Made by a program: the position numbers and the translations under genes. Below, piece after piece: positions 8,464 to 17,810 of a DNA stretch of 17,810 nt. Below the pieces are notes generated by a model. The model was given only the letters and a program-made list of their open reading frames with translations, was not told where the DNA came from and searched no databases. The first letter of the stretch is position 1. Every line of letters begins with the position of its first letter. The stretch is from Clavulina sp. PMI_390 (taxonomy: Eukaryota > Basidiomycota > Agaricomycetes > Cantharellales > Hydnaceae): the NCBI GenBank assembly GCA_015039315.1, contig WIDE01000191.1, positions 1-17,810 on the forward strand. The letters run 5' to 3'.

Positions 8464-10501
8464 TCACTGAAGCCTGTCAACATGGCTAAGATAGGCATTC
8501 AGGGAGACCATGGATACAGCCTTAGGGGAAGGCCTGTCCCCTTGCCAATGGAGTGCAATATTGTCAGGAAGATGGAGATCATTGGCCCAGATACGTTTAA
8601 GGACAGGAGTATCCTGCCACTTCTCTGCAAGTGTATATGTGTTCATATGGGCACGAACTGTGTCACGATCTCGGGCATGAGGCAAAAGGGCTGAATAGAA
8701 TGGGCGCAAGTGGATTGGTGGAGACGTGCCACTGGAGTAGTTCCATCCATAATATAGCTCCCAGCAACAATCCTGTCAGCTGCTTTGATGCGGTCCAGGA
8801 TTGCATATGCATTCGCCCGGCGCCCATCACCATTGAATTTCTCAGAAAAAGGACTGCTATTTGCTAGAAGTTGTTTAGCCAGCTGCATCAGCTGAGCATC
8901 ATTTGCTTTGGGCAGCCTAATTCCTGAAGTGTTTGTACTCTGGGCAGATGGGATTGGTAGCCCAATACTTGTGGTAGTGGGTGTGCTTGAAACCGAGTGT
9001 GGAGTTGTCTCACGTGATTGAAAGGTCTGTGCAGAGACAGTAGGGGATGCCTCACGGGTAGACATCACTGGTGTAGACTGCAAAGGGGCATTTGATATGA
9101 CTCCTGAGAACTCAAGCTGGAGGGACCCATTGAGCTCAATTTCCTCCGGATCATCATCATTCTGCACATGACTCAGAGTTCCATGCAGCTCTCAGTTTCC
9201 AGAGCTACTTGTATAAACCAAGTAATTTGCTGTAAATTTCTGTGAGCAAGTAATATAGTGCATGGAGCCAAGAACTAGACACATACCAGCCACCATGTCA
9301 GATCCAAGCTTTTTTAGCACAAGGCTAACCAGGGTCTTGATGTTGATTGATGTCTGGTCTGCATCAATCTTAACAGTAACCTGCATAGGTCCATTATTGC
9401 CAGCAATGACAGGCAGCTTGAACTTGGTTAAGACAGCTGAACAATTGCAGAAAGTCAACATAATCGGCTGATATGCTACTATAATATGAAATTGAAGATA
9501 TCTCACAATTTGGCTGCTCTGCATGCAGTACTTTTGGGGCTGAGGTATCTGTTGGCAACACATCCAAAGTTGGCTGAGGGTATTTGTTTGAAGAAAGTGG
9601 CTCTCCAGTATCTTTGCCCTCTGGCTGAGGCCCAGTACCACCTAGGAACACTGTAAGCTTGGGCTGAAAACCCTAGGCTGCACATACATTTCTCGTTCAC
9701 CATGTCATTTAGTGCCTTCAGGGAAGGAGTAGGAATTTCCTGGATATTGTGTGAGCTTCCAGTGAAATTCCATATATGTCACAAAGGAAAAAAATACCTT
9801 CTCTTGGGTGCTTGCCGATGGCTGGGCTTCATTCTCACCAGCCAGGCCATCAGGGTCTCTGTCACCTGGGAGATCTTTCACATTGGCAGTGTTGCCTGAC
9901 ATCTCCTTTTCATTTAAGCTTTGCTCTCCCCCAGAGGATGGGCGACTGTCCTCCACTCCACCAGGTATTTCAGAAGGATTCTTCTATGGAAGATTATAAA
10001 TACCTCCAAATTAAACCACAATTATGACTAAGTACAAACCTCAACATTGTTGGATAATTCTGGAGCACCAGCAATGGGCTTTCCCTGAGGTGCTGCAGGT
10101 GTGGGAAGAGGAGGCTTGCTTCCTCCTGAGGTCACAGAGGCTGATGCATTATTGTTGTTCATTGACTCAATTTTGATGGCTGCTATTTTGAGTGCCTCTG
10201 GCAAAGCACGAACATGGCCCATCAATGCTTTCTTGAGAGCATTGGAACAAAATTTGACTTCAGCCTAGGAGTTGAACAAGAAAGGCAATTAGTTTACAGA
10301 GAGGCTTGCTTTGGCATATGAGTATCTTGCCTCTTTCAGGATGTCTCTAAGGTCACAAACTCGGAGGACATCCAAGGATAAACTGGATCCACAACAGCCA
10401 ATCCAGATCAGACTGCGAATGTAGGATGAGATTGGAACCACGCACCTAGATTTGGCAGTTCCTGGGGTAGAGGCTTCACTGATCTTTTGGTTGGGGGGCA
10501 T
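8464..10501 (-). CDS. Uncharacterised six-exon gene with an apparent frameshift
   Basis: I do not recognise this protein. Exons are 10501-10331, 10264-10040, 9983-9798, 9663-9507, 9436-9287 and 9190-8464. Five introns (56-134 nt) join in phase. The first uses a GC donor (GAG/GCAAGA), the last a weak GAG acceptor, and the 134-nt intron might hide a small exon. The start is the first ATG after an in-frame stop. The roughly 540-residue product has a short Cys-containing N-terminal region, then a long Ser/Thr/Pro/Asn-rich disordered linker. A conserved-looking segment follows (KLPVIAGNNGPMQ, TSINIKTLVSLVLKKLGSD). The C-terminal part contains GRRANAYAILDRIKAADR, then PFYSALLPHARDRDTVR and LPDNIALHWQGDRP. 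Between the last two sections, near 8714, the frame shifts by -1 (TPVARLHQST, then RPFYSALLPH), with no usable intron. The stop codon lies 79 bp from the start of the CxC5/CxC6 gene on the same strand, suggesting a shared element or locus. Confidence 0.55.
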
Positions 10502-10699
10502 GGTTGTGGTGCTCAGGGTACGAGCAAGTTGTGGATTGTTGTTATGTGGCAATCATGTAATTACTCTACTCATAAGTTCTGGGCTCATACAATGAGTTAG
10601 ATAGCGGAAAAATTGCTAATATGACATAACAATGAGCTACAAATTTGAATACCCTATTCTGATGGGTAAATCTGCAACACTACTCATAGTGCACATTGA

Positions 10700-11360
10700 G
10701 GTGCTAGTGAGTCTTGCAAGGTTTAGGAGAACTGAAAAATTGGCAGGACTTGCAAGGTTAGTTGAACTCGTGAGGCTCACAATGGTTGTGAGGTTTGTGA
10801 GGTTCATGGGGCTTACAAGGCACATGAGCCTCATTAACCTCAGAAGGCTTACAAGGCTTACAAGGCTCGCAAGGCTTACAAGGTTTATGAGGCTCACAAG
10901 GTTCACAAGACTCGCGAGGCTTACGAGGTTCACAAGGCTAGTGAGGTTCACGAGGCTCGCAAGGCTTGCAAAGCTCATGAGGCTTACAAAGCTCGCAAAG
11001 CTTGTGATTTTCATGAGCCTAGTGAGCTTTGCAAGGCTTGCGAGGCTCGTGGGGCTTGCTAAACCTGTGAGGCTTGCAAGGCTTGTGAGGCTTGATGAGC
11101 CTAGTAAATTTCATGAAGCCTACGAAGCTTCTCTGACTCAGTGGGCAATAGCCCTAGTATTTTCCAGTTTTCTTCTCTTTTTCCGGCTAAATCTAGTGCT
11201 GTATTCTACACTGAGCTTGTTGATTAACCGATCACATGAGGCCTACTAACCCCTTTAGCCCCAGAGACCTTGTGAGCTTGACGAGTATCATATGGCTCAC
11301 AAGACCCACAAGGCACACAGAGCTGATGAGACTCATCGAACTGATGAGTCTCATGGGGTG
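10700..11360. repeat. 9-bp tandem repeat tract (AGGCTYRCA-like)
   Basis: The unit AGGCTTACA, with variants AGGCTCGCA, AGGTTCACA and AAGCTCGCA, repeats every 9 bp, most cleanly from about 10840 to 11100. A second patch from about 11268 to 11360 keeps the same period. Because 9 is a multiple of three, one + frame stays open for 205 codons (10632-11249) as an Arg-Leu-Thr/Ala triad polymer. The opposite strand is open for 125 codons as a Ser-Leu-Val/Ala polymer. The perfectly periodic composition, openness on both strands and absence of any domain argue for a minisatellite and not a gene. A perfect inverted repeat (GATGAGACTCATC) lies near 11325-11340. Confidence 0.85.
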
Positions 11361-11590
11361 TCATAGGGCTCCCCAGTTTGACAGGGTTACTGCTAAAGTC
11401 ACTGGGCTAACTATTAGTTTTGAGTAGGTTTAAAGGATACCTTGTTAATATGATTCAAGTGATCACCTAGATATGGCTTAAAGCAGTAATAGTTGCTAGA
11501 TAGCAGCCATATTATATCCTAATGAAGAATATCTGGTAGTACTATGGTAGCAATATAAGATTCATAGGAGGCATAGCCCAGATGATGTAG

Positions 11591-11690
11591 CTCTGGGAAT
11601 CAATACCCTCCTCTGGGAATCAATTACCCCCTCTGGGAATCAATACCCCTCTCTGGGAGTCTACACCCCCCTCTGGGAATTTACACCAAT
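11591..11690. repeat. Five tandem copies of a 20-bp repeat
   Basis: CTCTGGGAAT-like starts fall at exactly 11591, 11611, 11631, 11651 and 11671. The unit is CTCTGGGAATCAATACCCC with minor variation; the last two copies change AATCAATA to AGTCTACA or AATTTACA. Each unit pairs a GGG with a CCCC run. It lies about 230 bp beyond the receptor stop codon, outside any coding frame. Confidence 0.95.
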
Positions 11691-11915
11691 TGCCTGGAGA
11701 ATAAATATACATGTGCCTTGAGTCAAATGCAAAAGCACCATGTAACACAAGTAGTTTGGTACTTTGGGTACTAGCCTAGCTATACTGGAAATATGGATAT
11801 GGTTGAAGGCAATAATCCCTTGGCATAGAAATTTGCATCAAGGACTTCAAAGATTCCATGCTGTTGGAATCTTGCTAGTAAGAATGAGGTCAAAAGGCTG
11901 ATTAAGAACCTAGGA

Positions 11916-14900
11916 CTAGTGGTGTATAAGCTTATAGCAATCCATCCAATCTTCACCAGCTACCATCTCGTCACAGTTGAGTTTGACTCTGGAAGAGATC
12001 TCCCAACCCAGGCAGGAAATATGCTGCTCATCATAGAGTTTTATCTGGTAGCTAGGAGGTACCCATAAGAGCAGTTCACCATTAATGCCTTTCAGCCATC
12101 CATCCTGAGACAGGCAAGCCCAGTGAGAGCCTATTTGACAAGCTGTAGGGGCTTCATGCTCAGTGAACTGCATGAGTGGTGAAAATATTGTGGTGTCCCA
12201 GAGAATAACATGTGTATTGTCTGGGGATGAAGTGAGGAGTCTACCATCAGGAGCAAAAGCTACAAATGGCACCTCACCAGTGAGACCTGTGATGGGCTGT
12301 CCCTTAGCTGAGTGAGAGTAGACATCCCACAACTGGATAGTTCCATCAATGGAGCCAGAAGCAAGGATCCTTCCATCAGGAGAAAAGGCCACAAAGCAGA
12401 CCCAGTCACTATGACCTCTGAGTGGCTCTCCTTGAGCTGAGTAGGACAGGACATCCCATAGCTGGATGGTATTATCTCTTGAGCCAGAAGCAATGAGTGC
12501 GCCATCAGGAGAAAAGGCTACAGAGTTCACACCGTCAATATGACCTCTCAGTGGCTTTCCTTGAGCTGAGTGGGACTGAACATTCCACAACCAGATGGTT
12601 CCGTCATCAGACCCCGAAGCAAGGAGCACACTATTAGGAGAAAAAGCCACAGAGTTTACACAGCCAGTATGACCTCTCAGTGGCTGGCCCAATCCTGTGC
12701 ATGCCTTAATATCCCATAGCTGTATGGTTGCATCTCTAGACCCAGAAGCTAACAGTGTGCCATCAGGAGAAAAAGTCACAGACTTCACATGATCAGAATG
12801 ACCCTTGAGTGGGGTTCCCTGGGCCAAGCAGGACTGGGTATCCCACACCTGGATAGTGTCATCCAAAGCAGAAGCGAGGAGTGTGCAGTCTGGAGATGTA
12901 GCAGCAGAACAAGCCCAGTCAGCACGACCTCTAGGTGCCTTCCCATGTGCCAAGTGAGACTTGACATCCCTCAGCTGGATACTTTTACCTCCAGACCCAA
13001 ACGCAAGGAGATTGCCATCAGGAGAAAAGGCTATTGACCGCACATAACCATTATGTCCTCTCAGCGGCTCTCCTTGAGCTGAGTAGGACTGAATATCCCA
13101 AAGTTGGATAGTTTTATCAAGAGAGCCAGAAGCAAGAAGTGTGCCATCAGGAGAAAATGTCACAGAGTGTACCCAGTCAGTATGGCCTGTGAGGGGCAGT
13201 CCTTGTGCTGAGTGGGACTGGACATCCCACAACTGGACAGTTCTGTCATCAGACCCAGAAGCAAGGAGTTTACCATCAGGAGAAAAAGCCACTGAGTGTA
13301 CATAGCCTGTATGACCTTTAAGTGGCTGTCCTTGAGATGAGCGGGACTGGACATCCCACAGCCGGATGGTTCTGTCATCAGACCCAGAAGCAAGTAATGT
13401 GCCATCAGGAGAAAATGCCACAGTGCGCACCCAGTGAGTATGACCTCTGAGTGGTTCTTGAGGTGAGTGGGACTGGACATCCCACAGTTGGATACTCCCA
13501 TCATCAGACCCAGAAGCAAGTAGTGTGCCATCTGGTGAAAAGGTGACAGAACAAACCCAGTCAGTGTGGCCTCTGAGTAGCTGTCCTAGAGGTGACTGCA
13601 ACTTAACATCCCACAGCCAGATGGTTCCATCATCAGACCCAGAGGCAAGCAGCGTGCCATCAGGAGAAAAGGCCACAGAGTTTACACAATTAGTATGTCC
13701 TTTCAATGGCTGTCCATATTGGCATCCATGAATGAGATCCCAAAGCCAGACATCTCCATAACTCCCACTTGCAATCATCTCCCCATTGGGAGAAATGGCA
13801 ACACTCAGTGCAGATGAGCTAATGTTGATTGTATGTCGAAGGGTAGGCCATCTTTGGAACGGCAAAGATAGTAAAACTGCTAGATTCTCAAATTCTTGAG
13901 AAAGTGGCTTGAATGAGGATGCTAGTGGAAGGAATGGAATGGTACTGGTGTAGATATGAGGTGCACTTTGTGCAATAGGCACACTGAACATAGATGCAAA
14001 GTTTAGTGCATCATCCAGCTGAGCAGCAATTGTGGGAGGGAGCTGCACAATAGAAATAAGTATGATTTTTCTTTTGGAAATTTGATCCACATACCAAGTG
14101 AGTTTTTGCTTGCAGCTGTAAGAGACTGTGGTATGGATTTGACCCTGCTACACTCATCACTTCTAGCCAATGGAAGAACTGGCTAGTGGAAAGCAAGCAT
14201 TCAATGGACTCAGTTAGCTTAGTATCAATAATATGGGCTTGTGCTACATGAAATGCCCAAAATTGGCATCCATATAGGAGTGTTTCCCCAATATATTTAT
14301 TTATTCGACTTGGGAGATCATCCACCTCAGAGTTGAGCTTGAATGATGTTTCCAATTTGCAAATGTTGAAGCACACTCCATATTGCTTGTCTTGCATGAT
14401 CTTCAAACAACCATCAGCCAGAATCGCATGGGATGCATTGGTGTCCAGAACATACGTCTCAGCAGTGCTGGCATGCTTGAGGAAATCAATGAAAGAGGTG
14501 GGGATCTTGAATGTTTTACAGTGGATGTCTTTTTCTCCTACAATAAGGAATGAAAGCAGGGAAATGACATGTGTAAAGTCACTTTGGGTGTTTGGTGTAG
14601 CTGCTGAGATGGTGCAGGATACAAGAGAGCTGAGCGAAGAGAGCGAACAGGAATAGTGTGCAGCTGATATCGCCCCAAGAATCATGGTCAATAGGTGTGA
14701 AAAGGTAGGGCCAAAAGTAGACCTCAAAACCATTGTATAAAGGTCATGCATCAAAGGGAACTTGCCCTGGAGTATAGTATTGAATCGCCCCTGTGGATTG
14801 GAATCTGTAGCCAAAATGTAGCAGCATGCAGTAGTTGCCCATTGGAATGGCTCCTCAGATCTGAGGGCCAGATCTGCTAATTGTAAATACTGAATAGCTT

Positions 14901-17341
14901 CAGCTAAATGGTGAAGCAGTTTGCACATGTAGAGACAGAGTTGGTGTCTGATAGAACGAGGTGGGATGTTATCCATGCTCAGCACAGTACTATCTGTTGA
15001 GCTGGCTCCCAGTACCTCTACAACACCCCCCTGGAGGCTGACAGTAGTGATGATGTAAACATTGGAGGGAAGCCTTGGGCCAAGCCGCATTAGAAGTGTT
15101 GCAATCTCTGTTTGTACAGAGGGAGTTCCTGAGTGATTTAAACCCTCAATGATGATGACAGTATGATAGGGGGGAATGGATGTAGCTGATTGCTGGAGTA
15201 ATGGAAACAGGAATGTATCAACCTGCTGAGCAGCACTGAGTCCTCTACAATGGTCTGCACCAAGACCTTTGATAATTCCAAGCAGTTTTTCCTGAAGAAT
15301 GGGCTTTTGAGCTGCTAATTGTAGTGCAAGTGCGGCAAACAGTTTTGATGGGTGGATATTTGCTTCATGTGCATTAGAGAATCCACAGAATGCTCCTAGA
15401 ACACCAAGACCAGCAAGACTATGTGCCACTGACACTGCCATAGATGAGTTACTTGAATCTGAGGGACCACAAAGCCACAGTAAATGCTTGCTAGGATCAA
15501 GTGGATCAAGGTAGGAGGGGTAATAAGAATGCTGTGTGCAGCCCATGGCCCAAGCAATAATGGCAGTGGGAACATCTATGCAAGTGCAAGCTCCTGGGAG
15601 GCAACTCAGATCAAGTGCCTGCTGTTTCAAAATGCTATCTGCTGCAGGGGCAGGCTGCATGTATTGGAAGCCATCCATTTGACCTGGTTTGGTGATCAGT
15701 TTGAGGATTCAGGATATTAGTGATATCAACACACTTAAACTCTCCACATTATGCCAGCCAATATTGTTCCAATGTAACTCTGTGGAAGCAGAGTAGCTAG
15801 ATATTTGGACCAATAGAACTTTGACATGCTTGGTGTGTGCTTGAATGTATGCTTCAAGAACACTACAGTTTGCTAGTAGCATAGAGTGGCCAACTAATTG
15901 ATTTTATAAAGCTGTTAGGTGACCTCATGATATAGAACTACAGTAACATACTTTTGGGGTGTGCCTCTGTGTATGCAATTATAGCATATGCGCCCTGGAC
16001 CACTGCAGAGAGTGCTTTAACCATAGGATCAGCATTGTAGGAGTGTTTGCTCCTTTGATTGGTGCCACTAGCCAGGAGTATGCATATGTCATTCATGGCA
16101 TACACAAGCTTCTGAACATTTTCATCCAGAGGAATATTAGCATGGCTCATAACAGCCTGGTGAGCTTTTGTGACTATACTCCATGCTGCTGCCAACATAC
16201 ATTGGGCCTAGCAGCAGTAGCTGGAGTCAGTTGGAGGTCATAACAAGCTGGCAGATGTATCAAACATCACATACAGAACTCCTAAGACCAACAATTCTCA
16301 TATGCTGACTGATGGTGCGGAGAAGAGCTGGGAAGAAGGAATCCATCCAGTAGAGCAAAAAAACTTTTTGTCGGATTCTTTTGCCACGTGTGATGTATTG
16401 AGTATCATTGCCGGCATATTTGAACCACTCCTTTGAGCTCAGCAGGCCTTCATCAGAAAGGCCAACTAGGTGCTGCTGAACAAGCGAGCAAAAAAACCAG
16501 CAGTTTTCCTAGTCATAAAGGCAGTGGTCAATTTGAAGCAATTCCCATACTGCCACACTATGCTTACTGGCCAGAGTCGGTATTGAACCAGCTGAGCACC
16601 AATGATACGAAACAGGCTGCTCAGTTTGTGCAGAGTGGGCGCATTTGCTAGATCTTGAGAGGTCTCAAGTGAAGCTGTTCCAATCAGTTTACCTTCATTG
16701 GCTGACAAAACAACCTTAAAGGGATTTTCCATAAAGAATGATTGAAATCAAGAACAATGCAGCAGTGTCAAAAGCGTGCACTGTACCTCGTCATTGGCCT
16801 CAGTGGTTCCACCTGCAAGAGCGAACCTGATGGCAGAGACACCATGGTCGCGGCGGCGATCGACCCTCATCCAGATATCCTTCCTGTTGGGGCGCTGTAG
16901 GCGAAGCACCAAAAAGCGGTGTTGGACAAGTCCTCCTGCCACAGGCTCGGCATATCCATCAACAGAGACAATCCGTGCATTTTCAAGAGCATTTCCAAAG
17001 TCAATGAAGTTGCACACATTAATCAGCGGCATTTTTATGACTGCGTCTTTCTGGAAGAATGTTTTGATGGACGAAAAGGACATAGTAGACAGAGTAGACC
17101 TGGTAGACGCAACAGAGCGCTGATCGGAGTCAGCATCATTGTTGCGCGCTTGAAGAGTAAGAGAGGAGCCCTTGGAGAGCAACGGGAGCCTCAAGCGACG
17201 ATTGGGATGAAAAAAATGTTGAAGCGGATTCGATCCGTCATCTTCAATGAAGAATTGTTCCTATACCAGATGATCACGGGTTGGTAGGGTGAGCGCAATT
17301 GATATTTTACATCGTTTCAATATACCCACAATGTCATCCAT
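11916..17341 (-). CDS. NLR-like receptor: novel N-terminal domain, degenerate NACHT-like NTPase, 13 WD40 repeats
   Basis: Reconstructed exons are 17341-17330, 17260-16787, 16714-16568, 16508-16275, 16207-15952, 15872-15735, 15683-14095 and 14042-11916. They total 4977 nt, or 1,658 residues plus stop. Introns are 51-79 nt and every junction is in phase. Residues about 90-290 form a domain containing HRFLVLRLQRPNRKDIW and YRLWP/ENCWFFCSLVQQHL, the latter assembled across an intron. I recall similar text in unannotated agaricomycete proteins, but know no function. The NTPase region (about 450-950) has a P-loop-like GPSDSSNSSM (493-502) in the expected WLCGP context, but without GK[ST]. Its Walker B equivalent is TVIIIEGLNHS (595-605), lacking the acidic pair. 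A helical region leads to AQSAPHIY, a motif common before WD40 domains in these proteins. Residues about 1020-1578 are 13 WD40 repeats of about 43 residues, then a C-terminal cap with ELLLWVPP. The family gives cytosolic signal-transducing sensors, some controlling heterokaryon incompatibility. The 4-codon first exon is the least certain. Confidence 0.82.
12158..13835 (-). repeat. Coding tandem array of 13 WD40 repeats (129-bp units)
   Basis: Inside the last exon of the receptor gene a unit of about 43 codons repeats 13 times with the consensus GHTDWVxSVAFSPDG, LLASGSDDGTIQLWDVQS, then a spacer. Units 2-6 and 9-12 are highly alike in both DNA and protein. Units 7-8 have decayed: LRD replaces LWD, and unit 8 has lost the GH dipeptide and reads SPDC. 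Unit 13 is also diverged. Differences between the good copies concentrate just after GH (TN, TD, TH, TG, SD, ID), around the SxDx turn (DDG, DDR, LDK, RDA, RDN, IDG), and before LW (W, Q, R). WD40 propellers usually hold seven blades, so 13 repeats suggests two propellers or a fluctuating array. Confidence 0.9.
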
Positions 17342-17810
17342 AGTTGAACAGCGGCGTTGGGAGTATACGGAGAGTTTATTACACACAAAAGACAATCGCG
17401 TTGATCTGAGCTGGAGGCGCTGCGGCAGAACCAGTGGTAGGATGGAGGCACAACGATGGTACACCAAACTCCCACGCTATACTCACGGCAGATCGGATCA
17501 TCCGGCTATTCCGACCCTGGATAGGTCCCCATTTGCGGATATGGATTGAGGGGCCAGGTATCATTGAATTCACGGATACCGCATCTGCATCTGGCCCAGA
17601 TAGTCTTGGATGAGCGCTTACTGTTAACAAGACTTGACACGAGACGGTTACCCATATAGATGCCCACATTCCGCACAAAATGTGGCCGAGAACACTCATG
17701 CTTGATGATTTTAGCAGCGGAGAGGCAGGGGAGTCAGCAAATAGATGGCTCAGAGCGGCGCTTATTGTACGTAGAGCCACGTGCAGTAACCCTCAGACGT
17801 GGTTGAACCT
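17342..17810. other. Upstream region of the receptor gene
   Basis: Base composition is visibly richer in G+C than the rest of the window, with many CG dinucleotides, unlike the repeat-laden DNA to the left. On the - strand a TAATAAA-like sequence lies about 40 bp before the proposed ATG at 17341, but it is too weak to call a TATA box. A - strand frame (17379-17780) is open towards the window edge; it shows no domain and could be promoter, 5' leader or an upstream exon. Confidence 0.45.

Larger units (their letters stand above)
10553..11915. other. Repeat-rich gene-free region
   Basis: This region lies between the 5' end of the uncharacterised gene and the 3' end of the receptor gene, both on the - strand. 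It holds the 9-bp repeat tract and the 20-bp array described separately. 11361-11590 and 11691-11915 show no gene or repeat that I can support. 11691-11915 probably carries the 3' end of the receptor transcript. Confidence 0.6.

Noticed and set aside
10632..11249. 205-codon + strand frame and the 125-codon - strand frame over the same DNA
   Set aside because: Both are consequences of the 9-bp repeat, contain only a three-residue periodic pattern, and have no domain or splice context.
14011..14094. Treating the NTPase part and the WD40 part as two separate genes
   Set aside because: A 52-nt intron (GTATGT donor, GTGCAG acceptor) joins them exactly in phase, and the AQSAPHIY linker expected in one protein follows directly.
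17379..17780. A 133-codon - strand frame reaching the right edge
   Set aside because: It shows no recognisable domain, lies in a G+C-rich stretch where chance frames are longer, and cannot be joined in phase to the receptor model with confidence.

Overview
The window looks like nuclear DNA from a mushroom-forming basidiomycete (Agaricomycetes). Reading frames are repeatedly broken by 50-135 nt introns with GTRNGY-like donors, CTNAY-like branch sites and YAG acceptors. The recognisable proteins are typical of that group: a KDZ-transposon-associated CxC5/CxC6 cysteine-cluster protein, a Tet-like 2OG-Fe(II) oxygenase and a large NACHT-like/WD40 receptor. No intact rRNA, tRNA, prokaryotic gene or CRISPR array is visible. 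All identifications come from reading the sequence and remembering the families; no search was run.

Layout. 1-545 is a degenerate minisatellite with a period of about 43 bp, followed by a G-rich and T-rich simple-sequence stretch (546-897). A seven-exon + strand gene (898-2466) encodes a putative Tet-like dioxygenase. 2467-5788 has no convincing gene; it holds a 52-bp minisatellite of about 20 units (3606-4657) and a tRNA-derived SINE-like body near 5500. From 5789 to 10501 everything is on the - strand: a relic of a C-terminal KDZ-type domain, a CxC5/CxC6 gene with one apparent frameshift, and, 79 bp upstream of it, a six-exon gene of unknown function that also carries an apparent frameshift. 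10553-11915 is repeat-rich and non-coding, with a 9-bp repeat tract open on both strands and five copies of a 20-bp repeat. 11916-17341 (- strand) is an eight-exon gene of 1,658 codons, by my reconstruction, with an uncharacterised N-terminal domain, a degenerate NACHT-like NTPase and 13 WD40 repeats. 17342-17810 is its upstream region.

How the parts relate. Fungal Tet/JBP-like dioxygenases are reported to expand together with KDZ-type transposons, and CxC clusters accompany those transposases. The left and middle of the window therefore fit a decaying KDZ neighbourhood. The receptor gene at the right is a separate NLR-like locus of the fast-evolving kind involved in fungal self/non-self recognition. 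Tandem repeats separate all of these blocks, as expected of a plastic accessory region. Exon structures were assembled by hand from splice consensus and phase. For the oxygenase and receptor genes all exons join in phase to a total divisible by three, which is good internal support but not proof.
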